DNA of 64,000 nucleotides from Pedobacter steynii (GCF_900103665.1 NZ_FNGY01000018.1:1-64000), one strand, 5' to 3'; positions 44,312-54,217 are shown, numbered from the stretch's first letter. A program made the numbers and translations. The notes: a model not told the origin generated them from the sequence alone.

Positions 44312-45205
44312 TTGACGAACCAACTGGCTTATATCAAGATCATGCGTCCGGCAAACCTGGTGACCTCTGTTGCTGATGTTCTTGCCGGAGTAGCCATTTC
44401 AGGTTATTTTTTAACAACAGAATTTGAGATCCAACATGTATTTCCCATCCTGTTGCTTTGTATTTCTACGATAGGTTTATATAGTGGAGGAGTCATCTTC
44501 AACGACGTATTTGATGCCGAAAGAGATTTAAAAGAACGACCAGACCGCCCGATTCCCAGTGGAAGTATCACGAAAAAAGATGCAGCGGTGTTTGGCGGAA
44601 TTTGCTTTACTGTCGGAATTATGGCAGCAGCAATGGTTAACCTGACGGCTTTGGCGCTGGCAGGTCTGATTATGATTGCAGCACTTACCTACGATAAATG
44701 GTCTAAACATATGACCGTAACTGGTCCGATCAATATGGGCCTATGCCGGGGCATGAACCTGCTTTTAGGCGTAAGCATATTTTCCCGTTATCCGGAGATC
44801 TGGTGGCTGGTGATTGCAACCATTCCTATCGTATATATTGCCTCCCTCACGATCATTAACCGAAGAAAAGGAAATGAAAAAAGTAAGGGCACACTTTACC
44901 TTGCCGCCTTTCTTTATGCTTTTGTCATTGCCTGCATCCTCTTCATCGCGCATAGCAAAGGATTTTTCCTGCTGACCATTGTATTTGTGATTCCTTTCTA
45001 CCTGATGATTTTTAACCCCTTGTTTAAAACACTTGACGATCCCATTGGAAAGAACATCGGGAAATCGGTAAAAGCAGGAGTAATTGCGCTGATCCTATTG
45101 AATGCGGCCTGGGCCAGTGCCTTTGGCATCTGGTACATCGCACTGATCATTGTGGCCTTACTCCCGCTGTCCTTATGGTTAAATAAAACCTTTACTGTTA
45201 ATTAA
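44312..45205 (+). CDS. UbiA-family prenyltransferase (EboC-like)
   Basis: An integral membrane protein of about 297 residues if a TTG at 44312 is used, giving a typical short lead before IMRPANLVTSVADVLAG. The open frame begins at 44219, and another ATG lies at 44342. It has eight to nine helices, the first Asp-rich motif NDVFDAERD, and a second motif near YDKWSK. RPDRPIPSG follows motif 1, as in EboC and chlorophyll/heme a/menaquinone prenyltransferases. The product is unknown. No other ebo genes are nearby. Its end overlaps the convergent sugar-dehydrogenase gene by 8 bases. Confidence 0.8.
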   Translation: MTNQLAYIKIMRPANLVTSVADVLAGVAISGYFLTTEFEIQHVFPILLLCISTIGLYSGGVIFNDVFDAERDLKERPDRPIPSGSITKKDAAVFGGICFTVGIMAAAMVNLTALALAGLIMIAALTYDKWSKHMTVTGPINMGLCRGMNLLLGVSIFSRYPEIWWLVIATIPIVYIASLTIINRRKGNEKSKGTLYLAAFLYAFVIACILFIAHSKGFFLLTIVFVIPFYLMIFNPLFKTLDDPIGKNIGKSVKAGVIALILLNAAWASAFGIWYIALIIVALLPLSLWLNKTFTVN

Positions 45206-46643
45206 CAGGGACCAGTTTATAAACGATACCCGGAGATTCTACCGCAATATAGATGAAGCCATCCGGTGCCATCCTCACATCCCTGAGTCTTCCAATGTTC
45301 TTGAAAAGAATTTCTTCTTTAACCACTTTATTATTTTTTAATACACTTCTGTTCAGGTATTCGAAACGTAAAGAACCCGTAAGCAGGTTTCCTTCCCATC
45401 CCTTATAACGACTTCCGGTAACAAAGGCCATCCCACTTGGACCTATAGAAGGAATCCAATAATGCAAAGGAGCGGTGATCCCCTCTTTTTCAGAAATATT
45501 ACTGATGATCTTTCCATTATAGTTGATGCCATAAGTCGCTATTGGCCAGCCATAATTTTTACCGGGCTGGATGATATTGATTTCATCACCACCTCTCGGA
45601 CCATGCTCATTCTCCCAAATGGCACCCGTTTGAGGATGAATGGTCATCCCCTGAGGATTGCGGTTCCCATAAGTAAAAATAGAAGCCTCTGCACCTTCAG
45701 TTTTTACAAAAGGATTATCGGAAGGAATGCTTCCGTCGCTTTTTATCCGATGGATCTTTCCAAGGTCATTTCCCTTGATCTCCTGAGGATTTTGTTTTTC
45801 ATTTCCTCTTTCTCCAACAGAAATATACAAATAGCCGTCTTTTCCGAACTGCATTCTCGAGCCATAATGGAGCTGGGTTCTGGACCAGGGCTTGGCGACA
45901 AAAATATCCTGCTGATCTTTTAATTCATTTCCTTCCAACCTTGCTTTCAGGATTGCAGTCGTGGCCAATACCTTTCCTTCTTCAGTTTTAAATTTAGAGT
46001 ACGACAAGTAAATGAATTTATTGCTGGCAAAAGCAGGATCAGGAACTACGTCCATCAAACCTCCCTGCCCTTTGGCCAATACCTCCGGAGCACCACTGAT
46101 GGGCTGCAAAGATTGATCTTTTTTCACTTTGTAGAACTTGCCATTGCGATCTGTAACCAGCAATTCATCACCGGGCAGAAAGGCCATACCCCATGGGATA
46201 TCCAGTCCTTTTGCGACCGTATCCAGACGAATGGTCAGTTCTTCTGTTTTAAAAATATTGCTGACAGGTTTCTTTCCTGCGCCATAACGGTCTACATTTT
46301 TTATTCCTTTCAGGATATAATCTGAAAGTTCTCTGATCTCTTTATCGGTAAATGTCGAATCAAAGGCAGGCATTCCTTCATTCGCGTATCCGTTCTTTAT
46401 CGCTTTAAAAAGGTCCTCTTTTGTATTTCCATGTTTCCATTGGCGGTCGACAAAAGCGTCCATCTTTTCCCCGTGGCAACCACCGCAATAATTCCGGTAG
46501 TTCAATTCCGCTTTTTCCTGCAAACGATAACCTGGATTAGAAGCGGGTAGCATTGGCGGATGTACAGTTGCTTTATCTTCAGAACTCAAAATTGAAGTCA
46601 ATACTCCACCAATAACCAGCGCGCCGCCAAGATACTTTATCAT
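45198..46643 (-). CDS. PQQ-dependent sugar dehydrogenase with N-terminal cytochrome c domain
   Basis: The 481-residue protein has a signal peptide or anchor and an N-terminal cytochrome c domain with CGGCH (near residue 55). A beta-propeller of the aldose sugar dehydrogenase (YliI/Asd) type follows, from about 125 to 481, with LDIPWGMAFLPGDELLVTDRNG, THYGSRMQFGKDGYLYIS-like LHYGSRMQF, and GRGGDEINIIQPGKNYGWP-like PRGGDEINI. Fusion of dehydrogenase and cytochrome suggests direct electron transfer. It overlaps the convergent prenyltransferase gene at the 3' ends by 8 bases. Confidence 0.88.
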   Translation of the reverse strand: MIKYLGGALVIGGVLTSILSSEDKATVHPPMLPASNPGYRLQEKAELNYRNYCGGCHGEKMDAFVDRQWKHGNTKEDLFKAIKNGYANEGMPAFDSTFTDKEIRELSDYILKGIKNVDRYGAGKKPVSNIFKTEELTIRLDTVAKGLDIPWGMAFLPGDELLVTDRNGKFYKVKKDQSLQPISGAPEVLAKGQGGLMDVVPDPAFASNKFIYLSYSKFKTEEGKVLATTAILKARLEGNELKDQQDIFVAKPWSRTQLHYGSRMQFGKDGYLYISVGERGNEKQNPQEIKGNDLGKIHRIKSDGSIPSDNPFVKTEGAEASIFTYGNRNPQGMTIHPQTGAIWENEHGPRGGDEINIIQPGKNYGWPIATYGINYNGKIISNISEKEGITAPLHYWIPSIGPSGMAFVTGSRYKGWEGNLLTGSLRFEYLNRSVLKNNKVVKEEILFKNIGRLRDVRMAPDGFIYIAVESPGIVYKLVPVN

Positions 46644-46839
46644 AAGAAATTTAGTTTAGGTGTTTAAAGCTGTAAAATAGCATAAAAATGTGAATAAATA
46701 ATGTCCGGATCTACCCACCATGGTTAAGCAATCTGATCAAAAATGTTAAGCGAAGATGATCAATCCACGTAGGGTAACATCTTAAGCGTTATTGCTTTCA
46801 TTTTCCTTTCAAAAAATTATTTTTAATCTTCAATCTTGT

Positions 46840-46847
46840 TACATTTG
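46840..46847 (+). promoter_or_regulatory. -7 box of the phospholipase C gene
   Basis: TACATTTG matches the Bacteroidota -7 consensus and lies 22 bases upstream of the start codon at 46870. The -33 region reads TTT rather than TTG. Confidence 0.5.
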
Positions 46848-46869
46848 GATATACACACAAACAAATACA

Positions 46870-49254
46870 ATGGATTCAAGAAGATCATTTTTAAAAAAGG
46901 CAGCCTTGCTATCCGGGGCCGCCGGACTCCCTAATGTTATTCCAATGTCGATCCAAAAGGCGATGGCCATCAGTGCCGACCCGGGATCTACATTTTATGA
47001 CGCCGAACATGTCGTTTTTCTAATGCAGGAAAACAGGTCATTTGACCATATGTTTGGAAAATTAAAGGGTGTCCGTGGCTTTAATGACCCCAGAACCTTT
47101 ACCCTTCCTGACCAGAACAAGGTATGGCTTCAGAAAGATGCGGAAGGAAAAACATATGCGCCCTTTCATGTCGACATCAATAAAACTAAAATCACCTGGC
47201 AGGGCGGCCTTCCTCATTCCTGGACGGATCAGCTGGCAGCACGCAACAATGGAAATTACGACAAATGGGTGCCGGTAAAATCACATATGTGTCTGGGTTA
47301 TTACGACCGTACCGATGTGCCTTTTTATTATGCCATGGCTGATGCTTTTACCATATGTGACCATAACTTTTGCTCTTCCTTAACCGGAACTACGCCAAAC
47401 CGCTTGTTTTTCTGGAGTGGAACGATCCGCCCTGAACAAAACGGAACATCTGTAGCCGCAGTCAACAACTCCCAGGCAGAATCCCGTGAAAACGCTTACG
47501 TGGACTGGGAAACTTTCCCTGAATTGCTGGAGGACAATGAGGTCAGCTGGAAAATTTATCAGAATGAGATCTGGACCGCCGATTTAAAGGGAGATAGCGT
47601 AGACGACTGGTTGGGAAATTATGGCGATAATGCGATCGAATATGTAAAACGATATAACGTTAAACTCTCTGCCTACTTTAGAAAAAACGGAGATCAATCC
47701 AGTAAACCAGCTTTAAGCGCTGCAGAAGTAACAGAAAAATACAATAAACTATCAGACCGGGAGAAAAACCTCATCGATAAAGCTTTTGCAACCAATATCA
47801 ACGCGCCTGAAAATTACCTGGAGCTCGCTCCATTTTCATTTACTGATGACCAGGGAAAGCAGCAAACACTGAACATCCCTAAAAATGATATTTTCCACCA
47901 GTTCCGCGCTGATGTAGACAATGGAAAGCTACCTACTGTATCCTGGCTGGTTGCGCCACAAAGGTTCTCGGACCATACGAGTTCTCCTTTATATGGCACC
48001 TGGTATGTTTCTGAAGCGATAGACATCCTGACCAAAAACCCGGAAGTATGGAAGAAAACAATTTTCATCCTGACCTATGATGAGAATGATGGTTATTTTG
48101 ACCACATTCCTCCTTATGTTGTCCCTAAACCCGGGGATGCTGCTACAGGAAAAGTTTCGGACAAGATTGATATCGCTGCCGACTACGAATCAAAAAAAGA
48201 CAGTCCGATTGGATTGGGATACCGTGTACCGATGTTGGTGGCTTCTCCATGGAGTAAAGGTGGATATGTAAATTCCCAGGTATTTGACCATACCTCCTGC
48301 CTGATGTTCCTGGAAAACTTCCTTGGGAAAAAGACGGGTAAAAAGATCAAAAGCAGTACGATCAGCAGCTGGAGAAGGAGCATCTGCGGAGACCTGACTT
48401 CAGTATTCAGGCCTGCAAAAGCAGATCAGTCAAACCCGGTTAGTCCCTTAAAAAGAGAGGCTGTGATTAAGGGAATCCAGAATGCAAAAAACAAGCCGGC
48501 CCAGGTAAAACCCGATCCTTTAACACAAGAGCAGATTAAACAGATCAATGCGCTCCCGGCTTTTGCTCCTAACTCTCCTTCAGCCATGCCGCAGCAGGAA
48601 AAAGGAACACGCCCTGCTTGTGCACTTCCTTATCAGCCCTTTGCTGAAGCCGCATTGAATGCTGCAACACAGACCATTCAGGTTGACTTTGAATCTGGAA
48701 AGGGAAATTTCGGACAGAAACTCGTTCCTGTAGGCACCCCATTTCTGATGTACAGTCCAGCGCTTTATCAGGGAAAAACAGGAAAAACATGGTCGTATGC
48801 ACTCAGCTCCGGCGACAAAATCGGCGATACACTGAAACTGTCAGATTTTGAAAAAGATACTTATCATTTGTGTATCAGTGGTCCGAACGGTTTTTTCCGC
48901 CAGTTTAAAGGAAACAAAAATGATCCTGCATTGAAAATCCGTTGCGAATATGAAGCTTCGGGAATGCTGACAAAGAAGTTAACCGGAAACGTTCAGTTGA
49001 TCCTTGAAAATGAAGGAACAAAAGAACTAAAGCTTACTGTTAAGGACAATACTTACGAAAAGAATAAAACAAAGGAAATCACCTTATCTGCCAAAGGAAA
49101 GGCGAAGATCATTGTTGATTTGCAGAAAAGTGCTTCCTGGTATGACTTTAGTCTTCACATCAAGGGGCATGAAGCATTCAGTAAACAATATGCAGGCCAT
49201 GTAGAAACCGGCGAAGAAGGAATCACAGACCCATATATGGGCGGAGTATTATAA
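46870..49254 (+). CDS. Phosphocholine-type phospholipase C, Tat-exported
   Basis: The protein has 794 residues from the ATG at 46870, which opens a twin-arginine signal (DSRRSFLKKAALLSGAAGL). An earlier in-frame ATG at 46792 would bury the signal. The phosphoesterase domain (about 35-500) shows VVFLMQENRSFDHMFGKLKGVRGF, SWTDQLAARNNG, CDHNFCSSLTGTTPNRLFFWSG and ILTYDENDGYFDHIPPY, all typical of the acid phosphatase/PLC (PlcN/PlcH) family. The C-terminal domains (about 600-790) match the two DUF756 beta-sandwich repeats. It should hydrolyse phosphatidylcholine or related lipids outside the cell. Confidence 0.92.
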   Translation: MDSRRSFLKKAALLSGAAGLPNVIPMSIQKAMAISADPGSTFYDAEHVVFLMQENRSFDHMFGKLKGVRGFNDPRTFTLPDQNKVWLQKDAEGKTYAPFHVDINKTKITWQGGLPHSWTDQLAARNNGNYDKWVPVKSHMCLGYYDRTDVPFYYAMADAFTICDHNFCSSLTGTTPNRLFFWSGTIRPEQNGTSVAAVNNSQAESRENAYVDWETFPELLEDNEVSWKIYQNEIWTADLKGDSVDDWLGNYGDNAIEYVKRYNVKLSAYFRKNGDQSSKPALSAAEVTEKYNKLSDREKNLIDKAFATNINAPENYLELAPFSFTDDQGKQQTLNIPKNDIFHQFRADVDNGKLPTVSWLVAPQRFSDHTSSPLYGTWYVSEAIDILTKNPEVWKKTIFILTYDENDGYFDHIPPYVVPKPGDAATGKVSDKIDIAADYESKKDSPIGLGYRVPMLVASPWSKGGYVNSQVFDHTSCLMFLENFLGKKTGKKIKSSTISSWRRSICGDLTSVFRPAKADQSNPVSPLKREAVIKGIQNAKNKPAQVKPDPLTQEQIKQINALPAFAPNSPSAMPQQEKGTRPACALPYQPFAEAALNAATQTIQVDFESGKGNFGQKLVPVGTPFLMYSPALYQGKTGKTWSYALSSGDKIGDTLKLSDFEKDTYHLCISGPNGFFRQFKGNKNDPALKIRCEYEASGMLTKKLTGNVQLILENEGTKELKLTVKDNTYEKNKTKEITLSAKGKAKIIVDLQKSASWYDFSLHIKGHEAFSKQYAGHVETGEEGITDPYMGGVL

Positions 49255-49277
49255 AATAACGGAAGATCTGTTCCCTG

Positions 49278-49323
49278 CACGGGAGGAAAACATTGCGGTG
49301 TCTTTCTTCCCGTGTTCTTTTTT
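49278..49323 (+). terminator. Terminator after the phospholipase C gene
   Basis: CACGGGAGGAAA (49278-49289) pairs with TTTCTTCCCGTG (49303-49314) with one mismatch, followed by the T-rich tract TTCTTTTTT. Confidence 0.75.
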
Positions 49324-49334
49324 GAAACGATCTG

Positions 49335-49580
49335 TTATTCTATCGTTTCTTCCTCCTGTTGCTCCGGATCGAGCTCCACATTTCCTTCTTTATCTTTTTT
49401 AGCAAAGAATACCGGATAGAGAAAGAGCAATGCTCCGGTTACAAATAAGAATCCTGCGAGTTCCAACATATAAATGCTCGATTCCAGGTGCTTTATATCC
49501 ATCACTTTATAGGCAATAAGGGCAATGATCCCCAATACAATGGCCATCACAGCTTTCTGAAGTTTCAATACTTTTATCAT
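49335..49580 (-). CDS. Small two-helix membrane protein
   Basis: The 81-residue protein has two hydrophobic segments (about 9-25 and 34-55; MAIVLGIIALIAY and LELAGFLFVTGALLFLY), followed by a Lys-rich then acidic tail (PEQQEEETIE). Such proteins lie next to ileS in Bacteroidota and are sometimes mislabelled as isoleucyl-tRNA synthetase. Function is unknown. It is divergent from ileS. Confidence 0.65.
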   Translation of the reverse strand: MIKVLKLQKAVMAIVLGIIALIAYKVMDIKHLESSIYMLELAGFLFVTGALLFLYPVFFAKKDKEGNVELDPEQQEEETIE

Positions 49581-49738
49581 AACAGGAGGCCACTAAATTG
49601 TTAACCATTAAGTAACAAAAACCACTCCAAATCTATTTTTTTTCCTATTTTACGATCCTGTTTTATAATAACATCTGGATTGCAAAGGTCATCATCAAGA
49701 TGATGATGATAAGACTACAATTTTTAATTCAAAAAACG

Positions 49739-49746
49739 TAACTTTG
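49739..49746 (+). promoter_or_regulatory. -7 box of the ileS operon
   Basis: TAACTTTG matches the Bacteroidota -7 consensus, 30 bases upstream of the ATG. A near-perfect dyad, TCATCATC-AA-GATGATGA, lies at 49689-49706 and might be an operator or a structural element. No TTG was found at the -33 position. Confidence 0.5.
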
Positions 49747-49776
49747 CATCCTTAATTTTTTGGAGATACTTGATTG

Positions 49777-52700
49777 ATGTATAGGGAATTTAAACAACTG
49801 GAACTAGCTAAAATAGGAAAAGAGATACTTGATTTTTGGAAAGCGGAAAACATCTTTGAGAAGAGCATTTCTACACGTTCAAAATCGAACCCATTTACTT
49901 TTTATGAAGGCCCGCCTTCCGCAAATGGAATGCCTGGGATTCACCACGTAATGGCACGTGCCATTAAAGATATTTTTTGCCGGTATAAAACTTTAAAAGG
50001 TTTTCAGGTAAAACGCAAAGGCGGATGGGATACCCATGGGTTACCCATTGAGCTGGCAGTAGAGAAAAAGTTAGGCATTACGAAAGAAGATATCGGAAAG
50101 AAGATTTCCGTTGAAGAATACAATACCGCCTGTCGTGAGGAAGTAATGAAATACACGGATGTATGGGATGACCTTACGGAGAAAATGGGCTATTGGGTAG
50201 ATCTGGAGAACCCGTATGTAACTTATGAAAATGAGTACATCGAGTCGCTTTGGTCGATCTTAAAGTCGTTTTACAACAAAGGACTTCTGTACAAAGGTTA
50301 TACGGTACAACCTTATTCTCCCGCCGCAGGAACAGGATTGAGCTCCCATGAGCTGAATCAGCCGGGCACGTATAAGATGCTGAAAGATACTTCCATCACT
50401 GCCCAGTTTTTCCTTAAAAAGGACCAGGAGCATCCTTTGATGAGCCAGCTTTTTGAAAATGAAACGGAAGAAACAGCGATCATCGCCTGGACGACGACAC
50501 CATGGACCTTACCTTCTAACTGTGCTTTAGCAGTTGGAGATAAGATTACCTATGTGAAAATCAAAACTTTCAATCCTTATACTTTCCTTCCGGTTAGCGT
50601 AATATTGGCGAAAGACCTGGTACCGAAACATTTCAAAGCGGACGCAAAAGAACTTTCTTTTGAGGACTATAAAGGTGGCGACAAGTTAATCCCATGGACC
50701 ATAGCTGCGGAGTTTAAAGGTAAAGACCTGGTAGACCTGCACTATCACCAGCTGATGGCTTATGTGACGAATGATGACCTGGAGAAAAATGCATTCCGCG
50801 TGATCCCTGGTGATTTCGTAACCACAGAAGATGGTACCGGTATCGTGCATACGGCTTCGATCTTTGGTGCGGACGATTTTCGTGTAGCCAAAGAGAACGG
50901 CGTTCCTTCGGTGTTGATCAAAGACGAAAACGGCAATGAAGCTCCTTTGGTGAATAAACAAGGGAAATTTGTGAACGAAGTGACTGACTTTGCCGGTCGC
51001 TATGTAAAAGAAGAATACTATTCAGACGAAGAGCGCGCTGCTGCTGATTTTAAACCTACAGATGTGCTCATCGCCATCAAATTAAAAGAAGACAACAAGG
51101 CATTCGACGTTAAGAAATATGAACACAGTTATCCACATTGCTGGAGAACTGATAAGCCGATCCTTTATTATCCTTTAGACAGCTGGTTTATCAGAACCAC
51201 TGCGGTAAAAGAGAAAATGGTGGCTTTAAACAAAACCATCAACTGGAAACCTGAAGCAACCGGAACAGGACGCTTTGGCAACTGGCTGGAGAACCTGGTG
51301 GACTGGAACTTATCCCGTTCCCGCTATTGGGGTACTCCCCTTCCAATCTGGCGTACGGCTGATGGTCAGGAAGAGAAATGTATCGGATCAATTGAAGAAC
51401 TGAATGCAGAGATTCAAAAATCTGTAACTGCAGGTTTCATGGAAGCTGGTTTTGAGTTGAAAGACATGCACCGTCCTTATGTGGATGATGTGATCTTAAC
51501 CTCTTCTACAGGCGAAAGAATGGTCCGTGAGTTAGACCTGATTGACGTTTGGTTTGACAGCGGTGCGATGCCTTATGCACAATGGCATTTCCCTTTTGAA
51601 AACAAAGAAGAGTTTGAAAATGCTTATCCTGCCGATTTCATTGCAGAAGGCGTAGATCAGACCCGTGGCTGGTTCTTTACTTTACATGCCATCGCGGTGA
51701 TGTTAAGTGAATCCAGTGAGGAGATCAAAGCCATCAACGAAAGAGTGGGCAATCCGGGAGTTGCGTTTAAAAACGTAGTTTCCAATGGATTGGTACTGGA
51801 TAAAAACGGCAACAAAATGTCTAAACGTTTAGGCAATGGAGTTGATCCTTTTTCTACGATAGACACTTACAGTGCAGACGCCACCCGTTGGTATATGATC
51901 AGTAATGCTTCTCCGTGGGACAACCTTAAATTTAACCTGGATGGTATCGATGAGGTACGCCGTAAGTTTTTCGGAACGCTTTACAATACCTATTCCTTCT
52001 TTGCGTTATACGCGAATATCGACAAGTTTGTTATCGATGAACACAACGAAACACCGGTAGCGGAACGCAGTGAACTGGACAGGTGGATCTTGTCTTTATT
52101 AGAGACGCTGATTGCCGAAGTAGATGAGAGTTACAAGGCTTATGAGCCAACTAAAGCTTCAAGGGCAATTCAAGCTTTCGTAGACGAGCATTTGAGCAAC
52201 TGGTATATCCGTTTGTCCCGCCGTCGTTTCTGGAAGGGAGAAATGACCGCTGATAAAAAAGCCGCTTATGAGACGTTGTATACCTGTCTGACGAGTATCG
52301 CACAGATCATTTCGCCGGTAGCACCATTCTTTGCCGATTGGTTGTTCCAGAATTTATCTGTTGCAGACCATAATAATACCGTTGAATCTGTACATTTAAC
52401 GTTATGGAAAGAAGCGGATACTTCATTGATCGACAAGGAACTGAATGAGCGTATGGAACTGGCACAAAACATATCTTCAATGGTGCTTTCTTTACGTAAG
52501 AAAAGCAGCATCAATGTTCGTCAGCCATTGGCAAAGATCTTAGTTCCGGTATTGGATCAGAAATTTGCAACGCAGGTGGAACTGGTGAAAGAGCTGATTC
52601 TTTCGGAAACCAATATCAAGGATATCGAGTATATCACTGATGCTGCGGGATTCATTAAGAAAAAGATCAAACCAAACTTTAAGGCTTTAGGTCCGAAAGT

Positions 52701-53172
52701 AGGTAAGGATATGAAGTTGGTAGCTGAAGTCATCAATAACCTGAGCCAGGAAGAACTGGCGGGATTTGAGGCTGCAGGAGAATACCAGATTCCTGGAACA
52801 GCATACGTTGTTCAGCTGAGTGATGTGGAGATCATTGCGGAAGACATTCCGGGATGGCAGGTCACCAATTTAGGAAATCTAACTGTAGCACTGGATGTTA
52901 CCATTACAGATGAGCTAAAACAGGAAGGATTATCGCGCGAGCTGATCAATAGAATCCAAAACCTGAGAAAGGAATTGAATTTCGAGGTTACCGATAGGAT
53001 TACCGTGTCTTTACAAAACGATAATTTGATCGCAAATGCAGTAGCACAAAATAAAACATACATTTGTTCGGAAATCTTAGCGGATAAAATTAATTTAATA
53101 GATAATTTAGAGAATGGAAACAAAATCGTAATCGACGATGTTGAACTACATATTTCGATAGCAAAACAATAA
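49777..53172 (+). CDS. ileS: Isoleucyl-tRNA synthetase, long (ileS2-like) form
   Basis: The protein has 1131 residues from the ATG at 49777; a TTG sits three bases earlier. Class I signature motifs: PPSANGMPGIHHVMAR (about 46-61, HIGH-type as GIHH) and KMSKR at 680-684. The editing (CP1) domain lies in between with TTPWTLPSN, and the C-terminal anticodon-binding domain follows. The length and sequence are of the eukaryote-like class, which in other species can confer mupirocin tolerance. It charges tRNA-Ile. Five bases separate it from the DksA-like gene, followed by lspA, a typical Bacteroidota operon. Confidence 0.97.
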   Translation: MYREFKQLELAKIGKEILDFWKAENIFEKSISTRSKSNPFTFYEGPPSANGMPGIHHVMARAIKDIFCRYKTLKGFQVKRKGGWDTHGLPIELAVEKKLGITKEDIGKKISVEEYNTACREEVMKYTDVWDDLTEKMGYWVDLENPYVTYENEYIESLWSILKSFYNKGLLYKGYTVQPYSPAAGTGLSSHELNQPGTYKMLKDTSITAQFFLKKDQEHPLMSQLFENETEETAIIAWTTTPWTLPSNCALAVGDKITYVKIKTFNPYTFLPVSVILAKDLVPKHFKADAKELSFEDYKGGDKLIPWTIAAEFKGKDLVDLHYHQLMAYVTNDDLEKNAFRVIPGDFVTTEDGTGIVHTASIFGADDFRVAKENGVPSVLIKDENGNEAPLVNKQGKFVNEVTDFAGRYVKEEYYSDEERAAADFKPTDVLIAIKLKEDNKAFDVKKYEHSYPHCWRTDKPILYYPLDSWFIRTTAVKEKMVALNKTINWKPEATGTGRFGNWLENLVDWNLSRSRYWGTPLPIWRTADGQEEKCIGSIEELNAEIQKSVTAGFMEAGFELKDMHRPYVDDVILTSSTGERMVRELDLIDVWFDSGAMPYAQWHFPFENKEEFENAYPADFIAEGVDQTRGWFFTLHAIAVMLSESSEEIKAINERVGNPGVAFKNVVSNGLVLDKNGNKMSKRLGNGVDPFSTIDTYSADATRWYMISNASPWDNLKFNLDGIDEVRRKFFGTLYNTYSFFALYANIDKFVIDEHNETPVAERSELDRWILSLLETLIAEVDESYKAYEPTKASRAIQAFVDEHLSNWYIRLSRRRFWKGEMTADKKAAYETLYTCLTSIAQIISPVAPFFADWLFQNLSVADHNNTVESVHLTLWKEADTSLIDKELNERMELAQNISSMVLSLRKKSSINVRQPLAKILVPVLDQKFATQVELVKELILSETNIKDIEYITDAAGFIKKKIKPNFKALGPKVGKDMKLVAEVINNLSQEELAGFEAAGEYQIPGTAYVVQLSDVEIIAEDIPGWQVTNLGNLTVALDVTITDELKQEGLSRELINRIQNLRKELNFEVTDRITVSLQNDNLIANAVAQNKTYICSEILADKINLIDNLENGNKIVIDDVELHISIAKQ

Positions 53173-53177
53173 TTATT

Positions 53178-53561
53178 ATGGAAAAAGCTGCAAAAACAAG
53201 GTATTCTGATAGTGAACTTCAAGAGTTTAAAGAATTAATTCAGGAAAAATTACGTATGGCCAGAGAAGAATTTCTTTCTCTAACCAGCTCATTAAGTAGC
53301 CCCAATTCTAACGGAACTGAAGATACCTCAGGAACATATAAGACCTTGGAAGATGGATCTGCTACTTTAGAAAAGGAACAATTGAACCAACTGGCTGCCC
53401 GCCAGAAGAAATTCATTGAGAACCTGGAAGCTGCGTTGGTACGTATCGAAAATAAAACTTACGGTATTTGCCGTGAAACAGGTAAACTGATCCAGAAAGA
53501 ACGTCTTCGTGCAGTTCCGCATGCAACGTTAAGCATGGAAGCTAAAATGAAGCAAAGCTAA
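53178..53561 (+). CDS. DksA/TraR-like zinc-finger protein with reduced zinc ligands
   Basis: The 127-residue protein has a DksA-type N-terminal coiled coil (SDSELQEFKELIQEKLRMAREEF) and a short C-terminal domain (IENKTYGICRETGKLIQKERLRAVPHATLSMEAK). The canonical four-Cys zinc finger is reduced to one Cys (Cys-Arg-Glu-Thr) and His, so zinc binding is doubtful. Such degenerate DksA-like proteins are common in this operon in Bacteroidota. It sits between ileS and lspA and overlaps lspA by one base. Confidence 0.85.
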   Translation: MEKAAKTRYSDSELQEFKELIQEKLRMAREEFLSLTSSLSSPNSNGTEDTSGTYKTLEDGSATLEKEQLNQLAARQKKFIENLEAALVRIENKTYGICRETGKLIQKERLRAVPHATLSMEAKMKQS

Positions 53562-54163
53562 TGAAGGGATATACAAAACCTTTACTGATTATCTTTTTTG
53601 TTTTACTGGCAGACCAGGTGTTAAAAACCTGGATTAAAACCAATATGTACCTTGGTCAGGAGTTTAAGATCATAGGCAACTGGTTCATTATTCACTTCAC
53701 GGAAAACAATGGAATGGCTTTCGGCCTGGAGTTTGGCGGGGAGTTCGGTAAACTGTCTCTTTCTTTATTCAGAATAGCGGCAGTAGCAGGAATTGGATAT
53801 GCATTACATTATCTGATTCAGAAAAAATACCACAGGGGATTGATTCTGAATGTGGCCTTAATCTTTTCAGGTGCAGTGGGCAATATCATTGACTCTGTAC
53901 TTTATGGAAAGATCTATGGATACGAGGGCTGGTTCCATGGACGGGTAGTAGACATGTTCTACTTTCCGATTCTACAGGGCAATTTCCCGGCATGGGTACC
54001 CATCTGGGGAGGCGAAGATTTCATCTTCTTCAGACCTGTTTTTAACATCGCTGATGCAGCGATCTCTGTAGGGGTGGTCATCATCCTGATCTACCAGAAA
54101 ACTTATTTTAAGGAAGAGGTAAAAGAAGAGATCGGTCCAAACAACGAGATCGTCGAAGACTAA
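53561..54163 (+). CDS. lspA: Lipoprotein signal peptidase (signal peptidase II)
   Basis: The 200-residue membrane protein has four helices. Catalytic aspartates are Asp111 in GNIIDSVLYG and Asp165 in FNIADAAISVG, matching the LspA motifs; ENNGMAFG is the conserved N-terminal segment. It cleaves the prolipoprotein signal after lipidation by Lgt. It overlaps the DksA-like gene by one base and is followed by a terminator. Its presence matches the several lipoprotein genes in this window. Confidence 0.95.
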   Translation: MKGYTKPLLIIFFVLLADQVLKTWIKTNMYLGQEFKIIGNWFIIHFTENNGMAFGLEFGGEFGKLSLSLFRIAAVAGIGYALHYLIQKKYHRGLILNVALIFSGAVGNIIDSVLYGKIYGYEGWFHGRVVDMFYFPILQGNFPAWVPIWGGEDFIFFRPVFNIADAAISVGVVIILIYQKTYFKEEVKEEIGPNNEIVED

Positions 54164-54183
54164 AGATCACTGAAAAAAATATC

Positions 54184-54217
54184 AGTCCGTAAAGCCTTTG
54201 CTTTGCGGACTTTTTTA
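54184..54217 (+). terminator. Terminator of the ileS-lspA operon
   Basis: AGTCCGTAAAG (54184-54194) pairs with CTTTGCGGACT (54201-54211) with one mismatch, followed by TTTTTT. Confidence 0.85.

Noticed and set aside
49689..49706. T-box riboswitch before ileS
   Set aside because: The dyad is too short and there is no T-box sequence or terminator; T-boxes are not expected in Bacteroidota.
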